From NCBI RefSeq assembly GCF_000801105.2, contig NC_079518.1, positions 21,680,800 to 21,744,799 of the forward strand: a DNA stretch of 64,000 nt, written 5' to 3'. This DNA comes from Raphanus sativus (Eukaryota; Streptophyta; Magnoliopsida; Brassicales; Brassicaceae). This document shows positions 1 to 11,751 of the stretch, piece by piece. How positions within the stretch are numbered: the first letter of the stretch is position 1; each line of letters opens with the position of its first letter. The notes under the pieces were generated by a model. It saw only the letters and a program-made list of their open reading frames with translations. It ran no database searches and was not told the DNA's origin. Both the position numbers and the translations under genes were made by a program.

Positions 1-727
1 CTGGGTCCCGTCATCAACTGAGACAGGACAGTCCTTGAAGGGAAAAAGAAGCTACTAACACACAGACCAAGTAACCCAACACCAAAGATCCGAAATCAAC
101 CTCTGATGGATGAAACCTCTTTGGTTTGAATATAATTAGCAAACTCACATCACGCAAGAAGGTTTTCTTGAATTGAGTTTTGTTTTGTTCTACTTGAGTT
201 GAGTTGAGTTTTATTTTCTACTTGAGTTGAGTTTTGTTCGGTTTTCCCCTTTTGAGATTAAAACATATTTGTAAAATGCTTAAGTTGGAAGTTTTAACAA
301 ATGCTGATAAAAATTATAAGATTTGAGAAATTTTAGGGGGCCATAGGTGAAATTAAGAATGATAAGTAGGCTAATTACCTAAAATATAGTGCAAAAGCGT
401 ATTTGTAACATATACAGACTGGTAAGTGAATACAGTCATGGATGATGGAATACAATAGTAAATCATAAAGTGAAAATGGTACATTGATGCTTGATGGGAA
501 AAAAGGTTCATCATAGAACTTTGACCCGAAAAAATAGCTCTACAACATTGAAGCATGTGTATCAATTTCCCAAGAAAAGAAGGAAAAATAATTGAGATCG
601 AGATGAAATCCACATGCCTACATATCTCAGTGGCCTTTACACCCAAATAATAAAAGAAAATATTAGAATATAACGTCTTTAATTCTCTGCTGAAGAAACC
701 AAAATAATGTAGAAGAAGAGATTATCT
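1..727. other. non-genic AT-rich stretch
   Basis: I see no gene here. A short stretch near 170-240 repeats the words TTGAGTTGAGTTTT and TACTTGAG and is simple-sequence in nature. The right part is the downstream flank (3' side) of the minus-strand SAUR gene and probably holds its 3' UTR. Confidence 0.5.
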
Positions 728-1038
728 TCAAAAACTAGTGTTGTTATTATAAGGAGAATGAGTTGTGGACTTAAGGACGTTGATCAAGTCAATGAAGACA
801 TTGATCTCGCAGGCGATCCTCAAAGCTCCATCGTATGAGTAACCGAATTCTTCTTCAGAAAACCGGAGGAGTTCCTCGAACAAAGGGTGGGTCAGGAAAT
901 CAGCATCCATCTCTAGCTTGCATTGCGTATCTCTGTCGTTTCCGACATATACTCGGACTCGTCCTTCCTCTGGTAAACTGGCCCTCTGGGAAAAGCTCTT
1001 AGCTCCACAACATAGTAGCTTTTTACCGTGCTTTTCAT
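728..1038 (-). CDS. SAUR family auxin-responsive protein, frameshifted near the start
   Basis: The minus-strand frame ending at 728 encodes a SAUR domain: LPEEGRVRVYVGND, then HPLFEELLRFSEEEFGYSYD, then GALRIACEINVFIDLINVL. SAURs are small, intronless, early auxin-induced proteins that promote cell expansion, typically about 90-150 aa, so this length fits. The domain frame is closed upstream by a stop and has no ATG before residue MDADFL. The natural ATG at 1036-1038 (MKSTV) is in another frame; one more A in the A-run just after it would join MKSTV to KKLLCCGAKSF, the usual SAUR N-terminus. This is therefore either a one-base sequencing or assembly error, or a young pseudogene. There is no intron, and a TATA box sits about 90 bases upstream. 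Confidence 0.65.
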
Positions 1039-1127
1039 CTTCCTTAGATTGTTTTTTTTTTTAATATTTGGTTTTTGGGTTTTGATGTTGTGAGTCTTCT
1101 GACGTTTTATGGATAGTATGGTAGATA

Positions 1128-1135
1128 TATTTATA
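1128..1135 (-). promoter_or_regulatory. TATA box of the SAUR gene
   Basis: On the minus strand this reads TATAAATA, about 90 bases upstream of the SAUR ATG. The spacing leaves room for a short 5' UTR, usual for SAUR genes. Confidence 0.5.
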
Positions 1136-1389
1136 AGACTTTTGAGTCTACGAAACAAACTGGAAGGTCGGGAGAAACAGACGACGGAGAAACGCGGGAA
1201 AGGGGTTCGTACTGTCTCTGTCATACGCATTGATTTTGATATTTTAGGTACTGGTCTTTTTTTTGAGAAAAAAAAGAGAGAGAATGCGGTGGCAAAACGG
1301 TTGATAATAAGTACTAACGTTTTATTTTTGGGCATGATTTATGTGAATGATTGCGGGTGTTGCATATCTATTTTACTTAGCAAGCCACA

Positions 1390-2560
1390 ATTGATTAAAT
1401 AATCAATTAATCTGTTTAACGTGCATGCAACCATGCGTACCCATTGGCCGAACCTATCGAACAACTTGTATGTCGCCTTGCTGATGCCATAGTGCCGTTG
1501 GTTGATAATTGTTCGAGTTTTACCCGTTTATTGAGCAACCTTTTGAGTAAAAAAGTTCGCTTAACACGTTTGTATATAAGTAAGTATATGGTTAAATTTC
1601 GTTTATTTGACATTTCTGGTTTTAAAGGAAAATAACAATGTCACCAGGTTTAAACATGATGAAAACCGTATACTTCTAGTATAACAAAAATCCCTAAATA
1701 TAAATCAACAAAGGAAGGCTGTGGGATTATATCATTCAAATCACATGTTTTGACTTAAAATTTTGCTTAAATTTGATTGAATTTTGATCATTCTTAGCAT
1801 AGTACTAGAAACTTAGAAATCTTCTGACAAAATATCAAACTAGACTTCATGTACGAGCACATAAACAACGTTACTCTAACACGAGTTACACTGATCCCGC
1901 TTAGTTGATTGTTTATAATGTTTTCTTTACTTACATAAACACTTATGACATATATAGACATCTAATATAGATATGCAATATATTTTCTTTACTTACATAA
2001 ACACTTATCAAACCTTCCATAATACATAAAATAGTTTCATTTCCCTCTAAATTTTTTGAAAAGCTAATAATTCTCCGGATATATCTAGATTTGGTTCTCG
2101 TGACCATTTTTGTTTGGTACTATGACATTATGAATAGAACTTTTTTGCAGAAATAAAATAAATAAAATAATTTAAGAGAAAAAAGCTGATGTTATATTAG
2201 GTGCGTCATTGTGTGCTCCTTCTTCAAAGTCAAGCCGACGAAAAGCAAAGAGTGTTTAACACTTCCTTGATAAGGAAGTCAAGGTGGAAACGCGTCTTAA
2301 GCCGGCAACATCATTATTGTTCTTTCTTCATTGAACTATTGTTTTCATTTCATTCAGACTAGTATTATTGATTTTGTATCATTACAATTTTAAATTTTTC
2401 TTGACATCCTTATAATACAACGCATTTATTGCAATACCTAGCCGGTGTCAGAAACCAATACGGTACCGCACCCATGTGCTTCTATGCTTATTTCAATTTT
2501 ATAATTTATTTTTTGGTTTCAATACATTTCATATTATTAAAATGCAGTATTCGGTCGTTA
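1390..2560. other. intergenic AT-rich DNA
   Basis: No coding signal is convincing on either strand; the short ORFs lack known domains. Nothing else is recognised here. Confidence 0.5.
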
Positions 2561-2567
2561 CAGTTTT

Positions 2568-2602
2568 AGATTATAACTTGTGACAAAAAAAAAAGATTAT
2601 AA
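2568..2602 (+). repeat. poly(A) micro-retroposon scar with 9-bp TSD
   Basis: AGATTATAA occurs at 2568-2576 and again at 2594-2602. Between the copies is CTTGTGAC followed by a run of A. This is the layout of a retroposon that kept only the last few bases of its 3' end plus the tail. Confidence 0.55.
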
Positions 2603-2783
2603 TATGCAAGTTTGAATCCATTGCTATTTTTGGAGAATGATTTACGTTTAGATGGATTGCTTTTTCTTATCCATTGTCACTGGAGATAACAATTATATCC
2701 AAGTAACGTTGTAAAGTTTATTTTGCCAACAACACCTACTCTACTTAAATGGTTCAGATATCCAATTCGGCGGTAAGAAAACT

Positions 2784-2825
2784 GACATAGATTAGTTTCA
2801 AAAAAAAAAAAAGAACGACATAGAT
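2784..2825 (+). repeat. poly(A) micro-retroposon scar with 9-bp TSD
   Basis: GACATAGAT at 2784-2792 is repeated at 2817-2825 and brackets TAGTTTC plus about 13 A and a few more bases. Same architecture as the scar at 2568, but the 3' end word differs. Confidence 0.4.
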
Positions 2826-2840
2826 CATAACTTATGGATC

Positions 2841-2881
2841 AACACTCACCTATCTTTCTTTGTCAAAAAAAAAACACTCAC
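2841..2881 (+). repeat. poly(A) micro-retroposon scar with 9-bp TSD
   Basis: AACACTCAC at 2841-2849 is repeated at 2873-2881. The insert is CTATCTTTCTTTGTC plus a run of A. It lies about 16 bases from the preceding scar. Confidence 0.5.
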
Positions 2882-3152
2882 TAGTCTTTTTAAAGTTATG
2901 AAACAATATGTTTAAAAGGATTTTGTTGTGAACAATTGAACGTATTATATTAATTTATGGGTATATAATTATTTGAACGTACAGTATTATGTAAAATATA
3001 TCCATTACTCGTATTACTGAGACAAGCCCAAAGTCGGAAAATCCAATAACACAGGTGCATTGTGCCAAGTCAGGAACATGAATCAATTCCAAACCAATAT
3101 GTATTGTTTAGATCATACTTAATAGTTATGAAATTAAGACGTTTATATAGAG
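2882..3152. other. intergenic AT-rich DNA
   Basis: No gene or repeat is recognised. Confidence 0.4.
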
Positions 3153-3161
3153 GATCAAAGT

Positions 3162-3826
3162 AGAGGCGGGCATTTCGGTTTAATTACATGTTCAGTTTGG
3201 TTTGGGTTATTTGGATCTAAGAAAACTCGAACCAAAGTCAATCCAAATTAGTATGGTTTAGTTCGGTATTACTTTGGTTCGGTCTTAGTTTGGTTTAATT
3301 TAGTTTTGTTTGTATTTTTTCAGTTTAACCGAGTTGATTTTTTAGTTTTGTTATTTTGATACTAAATCATTATTTCAATCATATTTAAATGTAAAACCAA
3401 ACATCGCAAGATACATATAAAATGTAATTCCATAGATTTATATTATTATCTTCAAACCTAATATAATTATCAAAAAATAAATTTTCCGTTTTGATGTTAA
3501 TGTATGAGATTTATACTCTTTTATTTTATTATAGTTGTGTTAATTTTATTCATTTAAAAGTAATATGTATAAACTATGTTTATTTGGTTAGGCTAAATGA
3601 TTAAATATATTAAATCTTAATATTATTAGTATATTTAATTAATCTAATTAAAATTACTTCGGTATTTTGGCTTGATTCGGTTTAAAATCAAATCAAACCG
3701 TACCATTTGGGTTGATAAAATCTTGAACAAAATGAGTTAGACATACACTTTGGTTTGGTATGGATCGGTTTGGGTTCGGTTGGGTTGGTTTGCTTTGGTC
3801 CGGTCCGGTTATTTTGCTTATCCCTA
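3162..3826. mobile_element. MITE with 9-bp TSD (Mutator-like), TCGGTT-rich
   Basis: The 9-mer GATCAAAGT occurs directly before (3153-3161) and directly after (3827-3835) this 665-bp segment. The termini are roughly inverted: AGAGGCGGGCA on the left, and TAGGGATAAGCA when the right end is read in reverse complement. Both ends are rich in TTCGGTT/CGGTTTGG words and the middle is AT-rich and non-coding. A 9-bp duplication is typical of Mutator-like elements. Two similar elements are at 36529-37211 and 62964-63588. Confidence 0.65.
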
Positions 3827-3835
3827 GATCAAAGT

Positions 3836-4640
3836 GTCCACTTCAAATAATTTAAAGTGACTATTTTGATGTTCTAATTACACAATCACATATTTAGAGT
3901 TTGAGCCAATGATATTTATCCGTAAGAACTAGCTAGTGAGACGCTATGTAAAATCTTTTAATCTAATTTGTATAGTTAATGAGATAAGACAAAAGATAAC
4001 ACAGATTAGACAAAAAAGGACCCAGATTCGTTTTGGGTTTGTCTGAACAAGATTTTGCTGATTTAAATGGATCATGATCTGATGCTATTTTGTGGAAAGT
4101 TTCGTCACTTTGTAATTTGAGATTCAGTAGTGGAATTTGCGTTTCAACGGTTGGTTTCTCTATTATATGAGTTTTAGTGAATCATATTGCTATAATTCTT
4201 CAGCAGTTCTGTTTTAAATGTTTGGTAAATTTGACAGTAGAATCTTCTCTGATTGAGATAAGATTTGGCAGAGGTATTGTTAACTTGTTCATCTTGAATT
4301 CTTACCGTGGGATTAGTCTCGAGTTGTCAGAATCTTGGTGATCGAGTTTGTTTTGCTGCTGCTGGAATTTAAGCTCTTGTATTGCTTTCTTGTTGTTGTT
4401 ATATGTTGTGTTGGAGATAGCTTTTTGTAGCTTGAGTGTCAAGCTGGATCTGTTCAGATGGTTGAACAAAGAGGACATGATTGTACTCATACTTATTTAT
4501 ATAGTGGATTGTTGAGTGAATTACAGTCCACAGTTATTCCTTTCACATCAAGAAGGATTTCCACGTAAAAAGTGATTGTTGTGTTTAATTTGTGTCTATA
4601 CTATATTATGCTATTGTCGAAGTATTATCTTCAAATGTTC
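3836..4640. other. AT-rich DNA, probably including a decayed Copia LTR
   Basis: The stretch ends directly at a Copia-type primer binding site, so its right part (perhaps from about 4300) is probably the 5' LTR. I cannot place the LTR start. No gene is seen. Confidence 0.35.
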
Positions 4641-4663
4641 ACAAAATTTTTTTCCTATTAGAA

Positions 4664-4676
4664 TGGTACCAGAGCT
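4664..4676 (+). other. primer binding site, initiator-Met tRNA type
   Basis: TGGTACCAGAGCT is one mismatch away, over its first 12 bases, from the usual Copia primer site TGGTATCAGAGC, which pairs with the 3' end of initiator Met tRNA. It precedes gag homology by about 230 bases. Confidence 0.6.
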
Positions 4677-4699
4677 TATGGTGTAAAGTTTTGGGTTTT

Positions 4700-5565
4700 T
4701 GATAACTTCAAGTTATTTTTTGGTTATATGAATGATGAAAATATGGGCATGATGATAAGCTTTAATTGTGCTACTTATCATATATGGAAGATATTTTCTA
4801 TGTTTAAAAATCCATTTTCTAGTGTTTCATAAAAAAAACTGATAATAAGACGGATGATAAATGGGAGTTGCTTCATTACCATGTGTGGGGGTTGATAAGG
4901 CATTGGGTAGATGATAATGTGCTCATAATATTGAGACTGACTGATGTTCGTTCTTTGTGGTCGAAGGTGGTGCAATTGTATGATCGGAAGAACCAGTAAT
5001 AACAAGATGTACATGATCAAGAAGTTGATTAAGATGAGGTATCCAGAGGAAACTCCGATGATGGATCACTTAAATGCATTTCAGGGATTTCCTAACAAGT
5101 TTTCTGATATGTGCATCAAAATTGATGATGAGATTCACGGTATGTGTTTTTGGTACTTTACCACATTCTTCGAAGGTTTTCAAGATATCTCTATGTAACT
5201 CCGTGGAGGAAGGTATTATCTTGACAGATTCAGTAACGAATAGTGTTCTTAATGGGGAAGCGAGAAGACAGTCGAGTTATAGTACTTGTCATTTAAATGT
5301 TTTAGTTAGTGAGTCAAGGGAGAGGAGTTCATATAGAGAACCCAAAAGTAAAAAAAAAAAACATGAGCATGAGCAACTATAATAAATTTGCAGGTATGCA
5401 GTGATATTTCTATCATAAGAAAGGGAACATGAAAAAAGATTGTGGGAAGTTGAAGAACAAGCCACAAAGAATCAAAAAGAAAATGTAGATTGGATGACAG
5501 TCACCGAAGATCAGTTTTTCATTCTTGTTGAGGGTGAGGTAATATACTCAAACTAACCTCTAATT
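4700..5565 (+). pseudogene. Ty1/Copia retrotransposon gag remnant
   Basis: Fragments in several plus-strand frames match the plant Copia gag (UBN2 type): LYDRKNQ, NNKMYMIKKLIKMRYPEETP, MMDHLNAFQGF, DDEIHG, then FKISLCNS and TNSVLNGEARRQS. A remnant CCHC zinc-knuckle follows (YHKKGNMKKDC at about 5412-5444) and a downstream VTEDQFF motif. Many stops and frame changes break it, and protease, integrase and reverse transcriptase are absent. It is an old, truncated copy; the right border is unclear and the Harbinger remnant begins within about 200 bases. Confidence 0.7.
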
Positions 5566-6346
5566 ATACTTAAGGATCCCACCCACAGGGAGTAGGGATT
5601 ACACAATAGATTTATGGTTTTAAGATAAGATAAGCCAGAAAGTAGAAAAGAATAAAACAAATCAGTAAAACGACTCAATTCCAAATCGACTACTTGTAAA
5701 TCACAAATAAAAGCATAAACCTTACGTAAAAAGAATGTGAGAATCAATTATCTTTGGCTACCAGTGTTAGTGACATCTCTCCACATATTAGCAGCTATGG
5801 TTGCTCTCCATTTCCTTGCGTTTTTTTTCTTTCTTGTTCCTGAGTCTGAAATTTTTCTTCGATACCATTTTCTTATAAAGTTTGATTCTCGTTTTCTTCC
5901 AAAGTTTGATTCTCATTTTCTTCATCTGCTTCGTCAATAAAAATATTATCTGAACGTCACTTTTTAAGAAAAAAGTTTTGTAAGGCAGTGCATGTAAGAA
6001 CTATCTCTGCTTGAGTCTTGAAAAAAAATGGTGGTGCAGATTTAAAAATCGAAAAATGAGATTTAAATATACCAAATATTCTCTTAATAACATTTCTCAA
6101 ACACGTGTGGCGAAGGTTAAATAGTTCATTTTGATTTTCTGGATCACGACCTTTCCCACAAAATTCTTGTAGATGATACGGAGTACTTCGTAGTGGAGCC
6201 AAGAAGTTATGTCGATTTGTAAACCCACAATCAACTAAATAATATTTTCCTGAAACACCAAAAGACATGATATAACACACTCAATTTAGAAAACATTGGA
6301 TCAATTATTATCACATAATACATACATATATATAATTTTTATAATC

Positions 6347-7205
6347 CCTGGTACAAAGGCCGATTGTGTTTCTGATATCAGACCCGGTAGACAGATCTTC
6401 AATCTTTGACAAAGAACCTTCGAAATAATTTTATACCCCACATTACAAAGACTTACCGGTCTAAGTTCTGTCATCTTTGTTGGTCTTTCCGTCTTTGGGA
6501 TCATACAAATATTGGTAACATTTAATCGTTGATCCATTACCCCTGTAGTTAAGAAAGAATTCACCATATGAACCAAATCTTCCTTAATAATGTTCCATGA
6601 GTGTTGAAAAAATAATGCCGTCATTCCATCCAGTCCTGGAGCCTTTTCTGGGTGCATCATAAATAAAACTTGGTGAACCTCTTCGTCCAATGCTAGACGT
6701 AGCAGACGTTGATTCATTTGAGCAGTAATCGACGGTTGTACCTCCTCTAGAAAATTATCGAATTCCGATTGTGATGTAGAATTAAATAAATCCTTAAAAT
6801 AATCCACTGCTATTTTTTCCACTCCATTTTCCTCTGTTATCCAGTTTCCTAGTTCATCATAAAGTCCCACAATACGATTACGGACTCGTCTCTGCTTTGT
6901 TAAAGCATGATAAAATTCTGTGTTTAAGTCCCCAGATGAATACCACATATTCCTACTTTTCTGATGCCAATACTCCTCCTCATCCTTATATGCTTCTTGT
7001 AATTTCCTAGATACATCCATAATATCCTCTTGTGATCTACTATTATCTGTTTGTACCTCTTCCAGTGCCCGTTGTAATTCTGCAATTTTTTCCTTTCCAT
7101 ATGATGGATTATTTTTCCTCCAAGTAGCAATTTCATGACGACAATTACTAATTTTTGTTACAAAGTCTTCCTCTTGACCCATAGTTTGGCCCTTCCAGCC
7201 TGTAG
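6347..7205 (-). pseudogene. LINE ORF2 fragment, linker and RT fingers (inverted part)
   Basis: Minus-strand reading gives the linker after the endonuclease ([20 protein letters not shown]), a coiled-coil-like stretch, LNTEFYHALTKQRR, then RT motifs HPEKAPGLDGMTALFFQ, NICMIPKTERP, ELRPVSLCNVGYKIISKVL and ETQSAFVPG. The frame is open over almost 290 residues, but the DGM/LFF region is followed by an abrupt end at the inversion border. The last residues (IIKIIYMYV) are flanking intron DNA, not LINE. Confidence 0.75.
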
Positions 7206-9560
7206 TAATTGCTCAGGAGATGTTTCATGGATTGAGGGCTAATAAGTCTTGCCAAAATAAGTACATGGCAATCAAGACAGATATGAGTAAGAATTATGAT
7301 AGAGTAGAGTGGAATTTTATTCAGGCTATTCTCCACAAACTGGGATTTGATGAACATTGGATAAAAATGATGATGGAGTTTATATCTTCAGTGCAGTATC
7401 GGGTACTACTAAATGGACAACCGCGAGGACTAATTGTACCACAACGAGGATTAAGACAGGGAGACCCTTTGTCTCCATATCTTTTCATCTTGTGTACGAA
7501 AGCATTAATTGCGAAAAATTAAAAAAGCGGAAAGAGGAAAGTTATTAAATGGAATAAAAGTAGCCAGGGCGTGTCCATTAATTACTCACTTGCTTTTTGC
7601 GGACGACAGTTTATTTTTCTGCAGAGCTCAGAAGGAGGAATGTGAAACTATACTTAGGATCTTAAAGGAATATGAAGTGGTATCGGGGCAACAAATAAAT
7701 TTTTAAAAACCCTCAATCCAGTTTGGACTAAAATTGAAGAAACCAAAAGACAAGAGATGAGAGATATCTTGGGAATACAAAATATTGGAGGAATGGGATC
7801 TTACTTAGGATTACCGGAAAGCCTTGGAGGATCAAAAATACAAGTGTTTAGTTTTGTTCATGATCGGCTGACTAACAGGATAAATGGGTGGACTTTTAAA
7901 TTCTTCACGGAAGGAGGGAAGGAGGTGATCATAAAGTCGGTGGTCACGGCCTTGCCAAATCATGTGATGTCTTGTTATCGGTTGCCAAAAGCCACGGTAA
8001 ACAAGTTGACAAGGGCAGTAGCAAGGTTCTGGTGGAGCCCTGGAGGTAGTACGAAAGGCATGCACTGGAAATCATGGGATAAGGTCTGTTTGGAAAAAGA
8101 TGAAGGAGGTTTGGGGTTTAAGGACATTATGGATTTTAACACAGCTATGCTTGGGAAACAATTATGGAGGCTGATAGAAAAGCCGGAATTTTTTTTTGCC
8201 CGAGTATTTAAAGGACAGTATTTCAGGAATGCTCGCCCCTGAAACCAATCCGTTCGTACTCTCCATCATATGGATGGAGGAGTATTATCTCAGCTAGATC
8301 TCTGGTTAGCAAATGACTAATTAAACGGGTGGGAACATGATCTTCCATATCAGTATTGGAATGATCCTTGGCTCCCAACCACTCTCCCGAGACCAGCAAA
8401 CAAAAAACAAAATATTTCTTTACCGGACCTAAGAGTCGAATCTCTTATCAACTCGGATTCGCGTACATGGAACTCGTCGGTAATTCGGGACCTTATTGAC
8501 CCGCATGAAGCGAGAATTATTGAAAGTATACCATTGGTAGAACTCACACAGTGGATAAAGACGGATGACATTTCACAAAAAACGGAAAATACACAGTTAA
8601 GTCAGGATATCAGGTAGAAAGGGTATACCCGGATAAGGACAAAACACAAGAGACTTTTGGACCTACGGTAGATGCTTTAAAAGCCTCTTGTTGGAAAGTG
8701 AAGTGCCCCCCAAAGATAAAACATTTTCTATGGCAGCTTTTGTCAGGGTGCATTGCGGTAAAGAAAAATTTGAAGGCTAGGGAACTGAAGGGAGATTTTT
8801 ATTGTGACATATGTGGAGATCTAGAGGAATCAATAAACCATATTTTCTTTGATTGTCCCCCAGCACGTCAAGTTTGGGCGCTTTCAAAGATACCATCAAA
8901 TACAGAAGTTTTCCCTGCCGATTCTCTCTTTACAAATATGGATCACCTGTTCTGGCGGGTTAGACCGGCTATGGATAATCACCAGTTTGCATGGATATTA
9001 TGGTACATCTGGAAAGCCAAGAACAGTAAGTTATTTAGTTCACACTCAAAAAGCAGAAGTTGAATCAATACTATGGGCTGAGGCGCAGGAGTTGAGTTCC
9101 CAAAGGATATCCCAGCAGGCGGAAGGCAGAAGTTTACCAACAATCCCAGGGCGATGGTGTTTCACGGATGGTTCTTGGAAAGATAAGGAAAGTTTCTCAG
9201 GACAAGGTTGGTTCAGTACACTACAAGGATTTCTGGGATTAATGGGAGCAAAGAATACACGGGCAAGTTTATCCCCTCTTCATTCGGAGGTGGAAGCTTT
9301 AATTTGGGCAATGGAATGTATGAGGAATCTACGTCAATATCAAGTCACTTTTGCAACGGATTGTTCTCAATTGGTGAAGATAGTTTCAGAACCGAGGGTA
9401 TGACCGGCATTCGCAAGTTATTTGGAAGATATCAAGGTATTGAGAGAAAGTTTCACAAGTTCAGAGATCATTCATGTACCGAGGACGGAGAATACAAGAG
9501 CGGATAGTCTTGAACGCAGTGCTAGACATCAAAACTCTTTCGTCGTCCACATGAATGCAG
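7206..9560 (+). pseudogene. LINE ORF2 fragment, RT palm to RNase H (forward part)
   Basis: Plus-strand frames give [36 protein letters not shown], the catalytic THLLFADDSLFFC near 7585-7620, GSYLGLPESLGGSKIQVF, GGKEVIIKSV, WWSPGGS, the zf-RVT motif YCDICGDLEESINHIFFDCP near 8800-8860, and RNase H CFTDGSWKDKESFSG, LHSEVEALIWAMECMR and FATDCSQLVKIV. Several frameshifts and stops (after QQINF, near 8240 and 9060) make it inactive. It is close to the split LINE at 37396-54560, so they are one subfamily. Confidence 0.75.
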
Positions 9561-10410
9561 AGCTTCCAATTTGGTATACAGAGTCTAGATGAGTCTGTGT
9601 TATTGATGTCAATATATATATATATATATATTCTTATAATCACCTTCTAGTGCTTGGTGTCTGTTAGTTCAACGCATCTTGCAGAACTTTTGAGTCATGA
9701 GCTGAACCTTCCCATCCACTTATGACATATATGAACTCAAGATCAAAGTTACAAGCAGCTAGTAAATTTTGAGATATGACTCCCTTTCGGTTACGATAAC
9801 TCGCCTTTTGAGGACCTTGTACCATTGTATTAATGTGTGTACCATCAAAAACTCCAATACAATCCTAAAATAAAATGAAAAACATTTTTATCTTTATGCA
9901 TTTAGAAAAAAAATCATGGAAGAAATTATGTACCTTGAAATAAGGATAAAATCGAGTGCTTGTACTTATTTTTTGGGGCACTGTATGTGTAGGCTTGGCC
10001 ATCAAACTAGGTGCAAGCGTGTTTAAAGCTCTGAGAATCTTGTGGAAGTTTGTACTTGCTGTGAATTTTGACCTCTTAATAGTATCTATGGTATGGTAGT
10101 ATTTAGAATTTTGCCCAACTTTCGTCAAAAAAGTAGCAAAGCATCTCTTCGACACACATATGTCGTGTGTTTCTTAAATCAGTTTTCATTCTGATAAGAT
10201 TATACAAATCCGAAAATACATCTGGATACATACGGTATAATTTCCGAAAATGATGAGAATTTTCTTTCAAAGCTTTTTGAATATAAGCATGTCCTTCTCT
10301 AGTGATTTGTCCCCAAATTTGATTCTCATATGGTGAGTGTTAATTACAAAACATCTATATCAGAATCGTCTTCCTTACAAAGACTCAGTTCCATTGTTTG
10401 GAAACCTACC

Positions 10411-11259
10411 ATATATATGATAGTAATACAGATCATAATGATTATAAATAATAAGAAGGTATAAACTTCAAGCAATCAAATATCATCATAGATTTGTAAC
10501 GTTTGTGAAATTATAGTGTAATCATTTATTACTGTCAGTCAGTCAAATGAACATTGAAGATGATTCATTGGAGTCAAAATAATATATTTTGAAATTGAGA
10601 TACATACCTTTGTGAAGCAAGAAATTTGCAGTTGGAATCTTGGGATGAAAATATTGCAGAGTGAGTCAATAACAAAATTGGAAATATGATTCACCATGAT
10701 AACACTCGTTTGGTTTTTGAAGAGCAAGAAATGTGAAAAAAAATGAAAAAGAAAATATTGACAAGACACGTAAAAGAATGAGTTGATAACTCTGAATTTT
10801 CAACTGAAAATCTTTGGGTAAAGTTTGGATTTTGATTGCTAAAATTTACTCATAAAAGTAATATCAAAGTTATTCAACTTTTTTATAACTCTTTTTACTA
10901 TGAAAATCAATCCATACATGAATAAGAGTAGACTTTAAATCATAATTTCAAATCTAGATTGAATAACAACAAATTTTAAATTCTTATATTAATGATATTA
11001 TAAATACAAGAATAAATAACACTAAATTTAAATTCTTTCAATAAAAACTATTTTCAATACAAGAATTATTAACACTAGATTTATAATAAGGAATCAAAAT
11101 GAACTATTGAATAAAACTAGATTGTTCTTAGATTTAAATTCTATTCAAGCCCATCAATGAATAACACCTTCTTAAACATTATTTTCACAAAAAGATACAT
11201 TTTGTTGGTTGTTTCATTCTGATACGATCTCTCATATCAGCTCTTTAAATAATATCATA
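10411..11259. other. AT-rich flank of the Harbinger remnant
   Basis: No gene is seen. The words CAATGAATAACACC near 11155-11170 resemble Harbinger terminal repeats of crucifers when read from the right, but no partner was found on the left, so the element's edges are not defined. Confidence 0.3.
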
Positions 11260-11290
11260 CTAGGTGATAATCCGCGCAGGGCGCGGAGTG
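11260..11290 (-). mobile_element. Helitron 3' terminus
   Basis: On the minus strand the sequence is a hairpin CCGCGC...GCGCGG, about ten bases, then CTAG at the very end, followed by a host T. This is the hallmark 3' end of a Helitron (hairpin plus CTRR, inserted between A and T). The 5' end, expected to the right and starting TC, was not found; the following 1.7 kb of AT-rich DNA may belong to the element. Confidence 0.5.
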
Positions 11291-11751
11291 AATGATCCAA
11301 AAGAGATTATAAATTTTAATCTATAGATATTGAAAAAGTAAAAAAAAAGAAACATACTATACATGAATAGATTAACAGAACTAACATTTGAGATACATAT
11401 TAGTACAAAGAAAACCAATTTGGGATTAGAAGTTTACTTGAGTTTTCAATCAAAAAATGTTAATGGGGGTATCCAGTAACGATAATCTTATTGTGGTCGA
11501 CAAACAGTAATTGTCTTATTATCGAAGATGTATCGTCATAATAAATTAAAATTATACTGGTTCCGGAGTATATAAAAACTGAAAAATTAAAATAAACTGT
11601 AGTAAATAATATTAGGTTGGAAATAAAAAAAGAAGTAAATAATATGAATTCTTAAATTTAGTGGGCTGATTAGGATTCAAAATTGTAAAAGAGACCTATT
11701 ATTGAACCTTAATATACATAATGACTCAAAATACATATTGGCCTCTTTTAT

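Larger units (their letters stand above)
6347..9633 (+). mobile_element. L1-like LINE with 5' inversion (twin priming)
   Basis: The right part (about 7206-9600, plus) reads RT palm and thumb, zf-RVT and RNase H, and ends in a (TA)n tail at 9611-9631. The left part (6347 to about 7205) is the preceding ORF2 segment in minus orientation. In LINE coordinates the two parts meet: the inverted part stops at TQSAFVPG (outer edge) and the forward part resumes at [15 protein letters not shown]. Imperfect duplications resembling TTATAATC lie at 6339-6346 and 9634-9641. It is inserted inside the second intron of the Harbinger transposase. Confidence 0.75.
5735..10410 (-). pseudogene. PIF/Harbinger DDE transposase, split by a LINE in its intron
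   Basis: Read on the minus strand: MELSLCKEDD (about 10395), PYENQIWGQITREGHAYIQ (about 10335), DLYNLIRMKTD, then KSKFTASTNFHKILRALN-like sequence, a 69-base intron at 9865-9933, DCIGVFDGTHINTMVQGPQ (first catalytic Asp), LLAACNFDLEFIYVISGWEG, SAHDSKVLQDALN. A second intron begins at 9643 and ends at 6250; then GKYYLVDCGFTNRHNFLAP (second Asp), LFNLRHTCLRNVIKRIFG, and a degraded C-terminus near 5740 (RKWRATIAANMWRDVTN). This is the HARBI1/DDE_Tnp_4 nuclease that excises Harbinger elements. It is dead: an in-frame stop follows DALN, two stops follow the N-terminus and the C-terminus is frameshifted. Without the LINE the second intron would be about 97 bases. Confidence 0.8.

Noticed and set aside
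10411..11259. Right terminal inverted repeat of the Harbinger element near 11155
   Set aside because: The words resemble known Harbinger ends, but no matching left end or 3-bp duplication was found.
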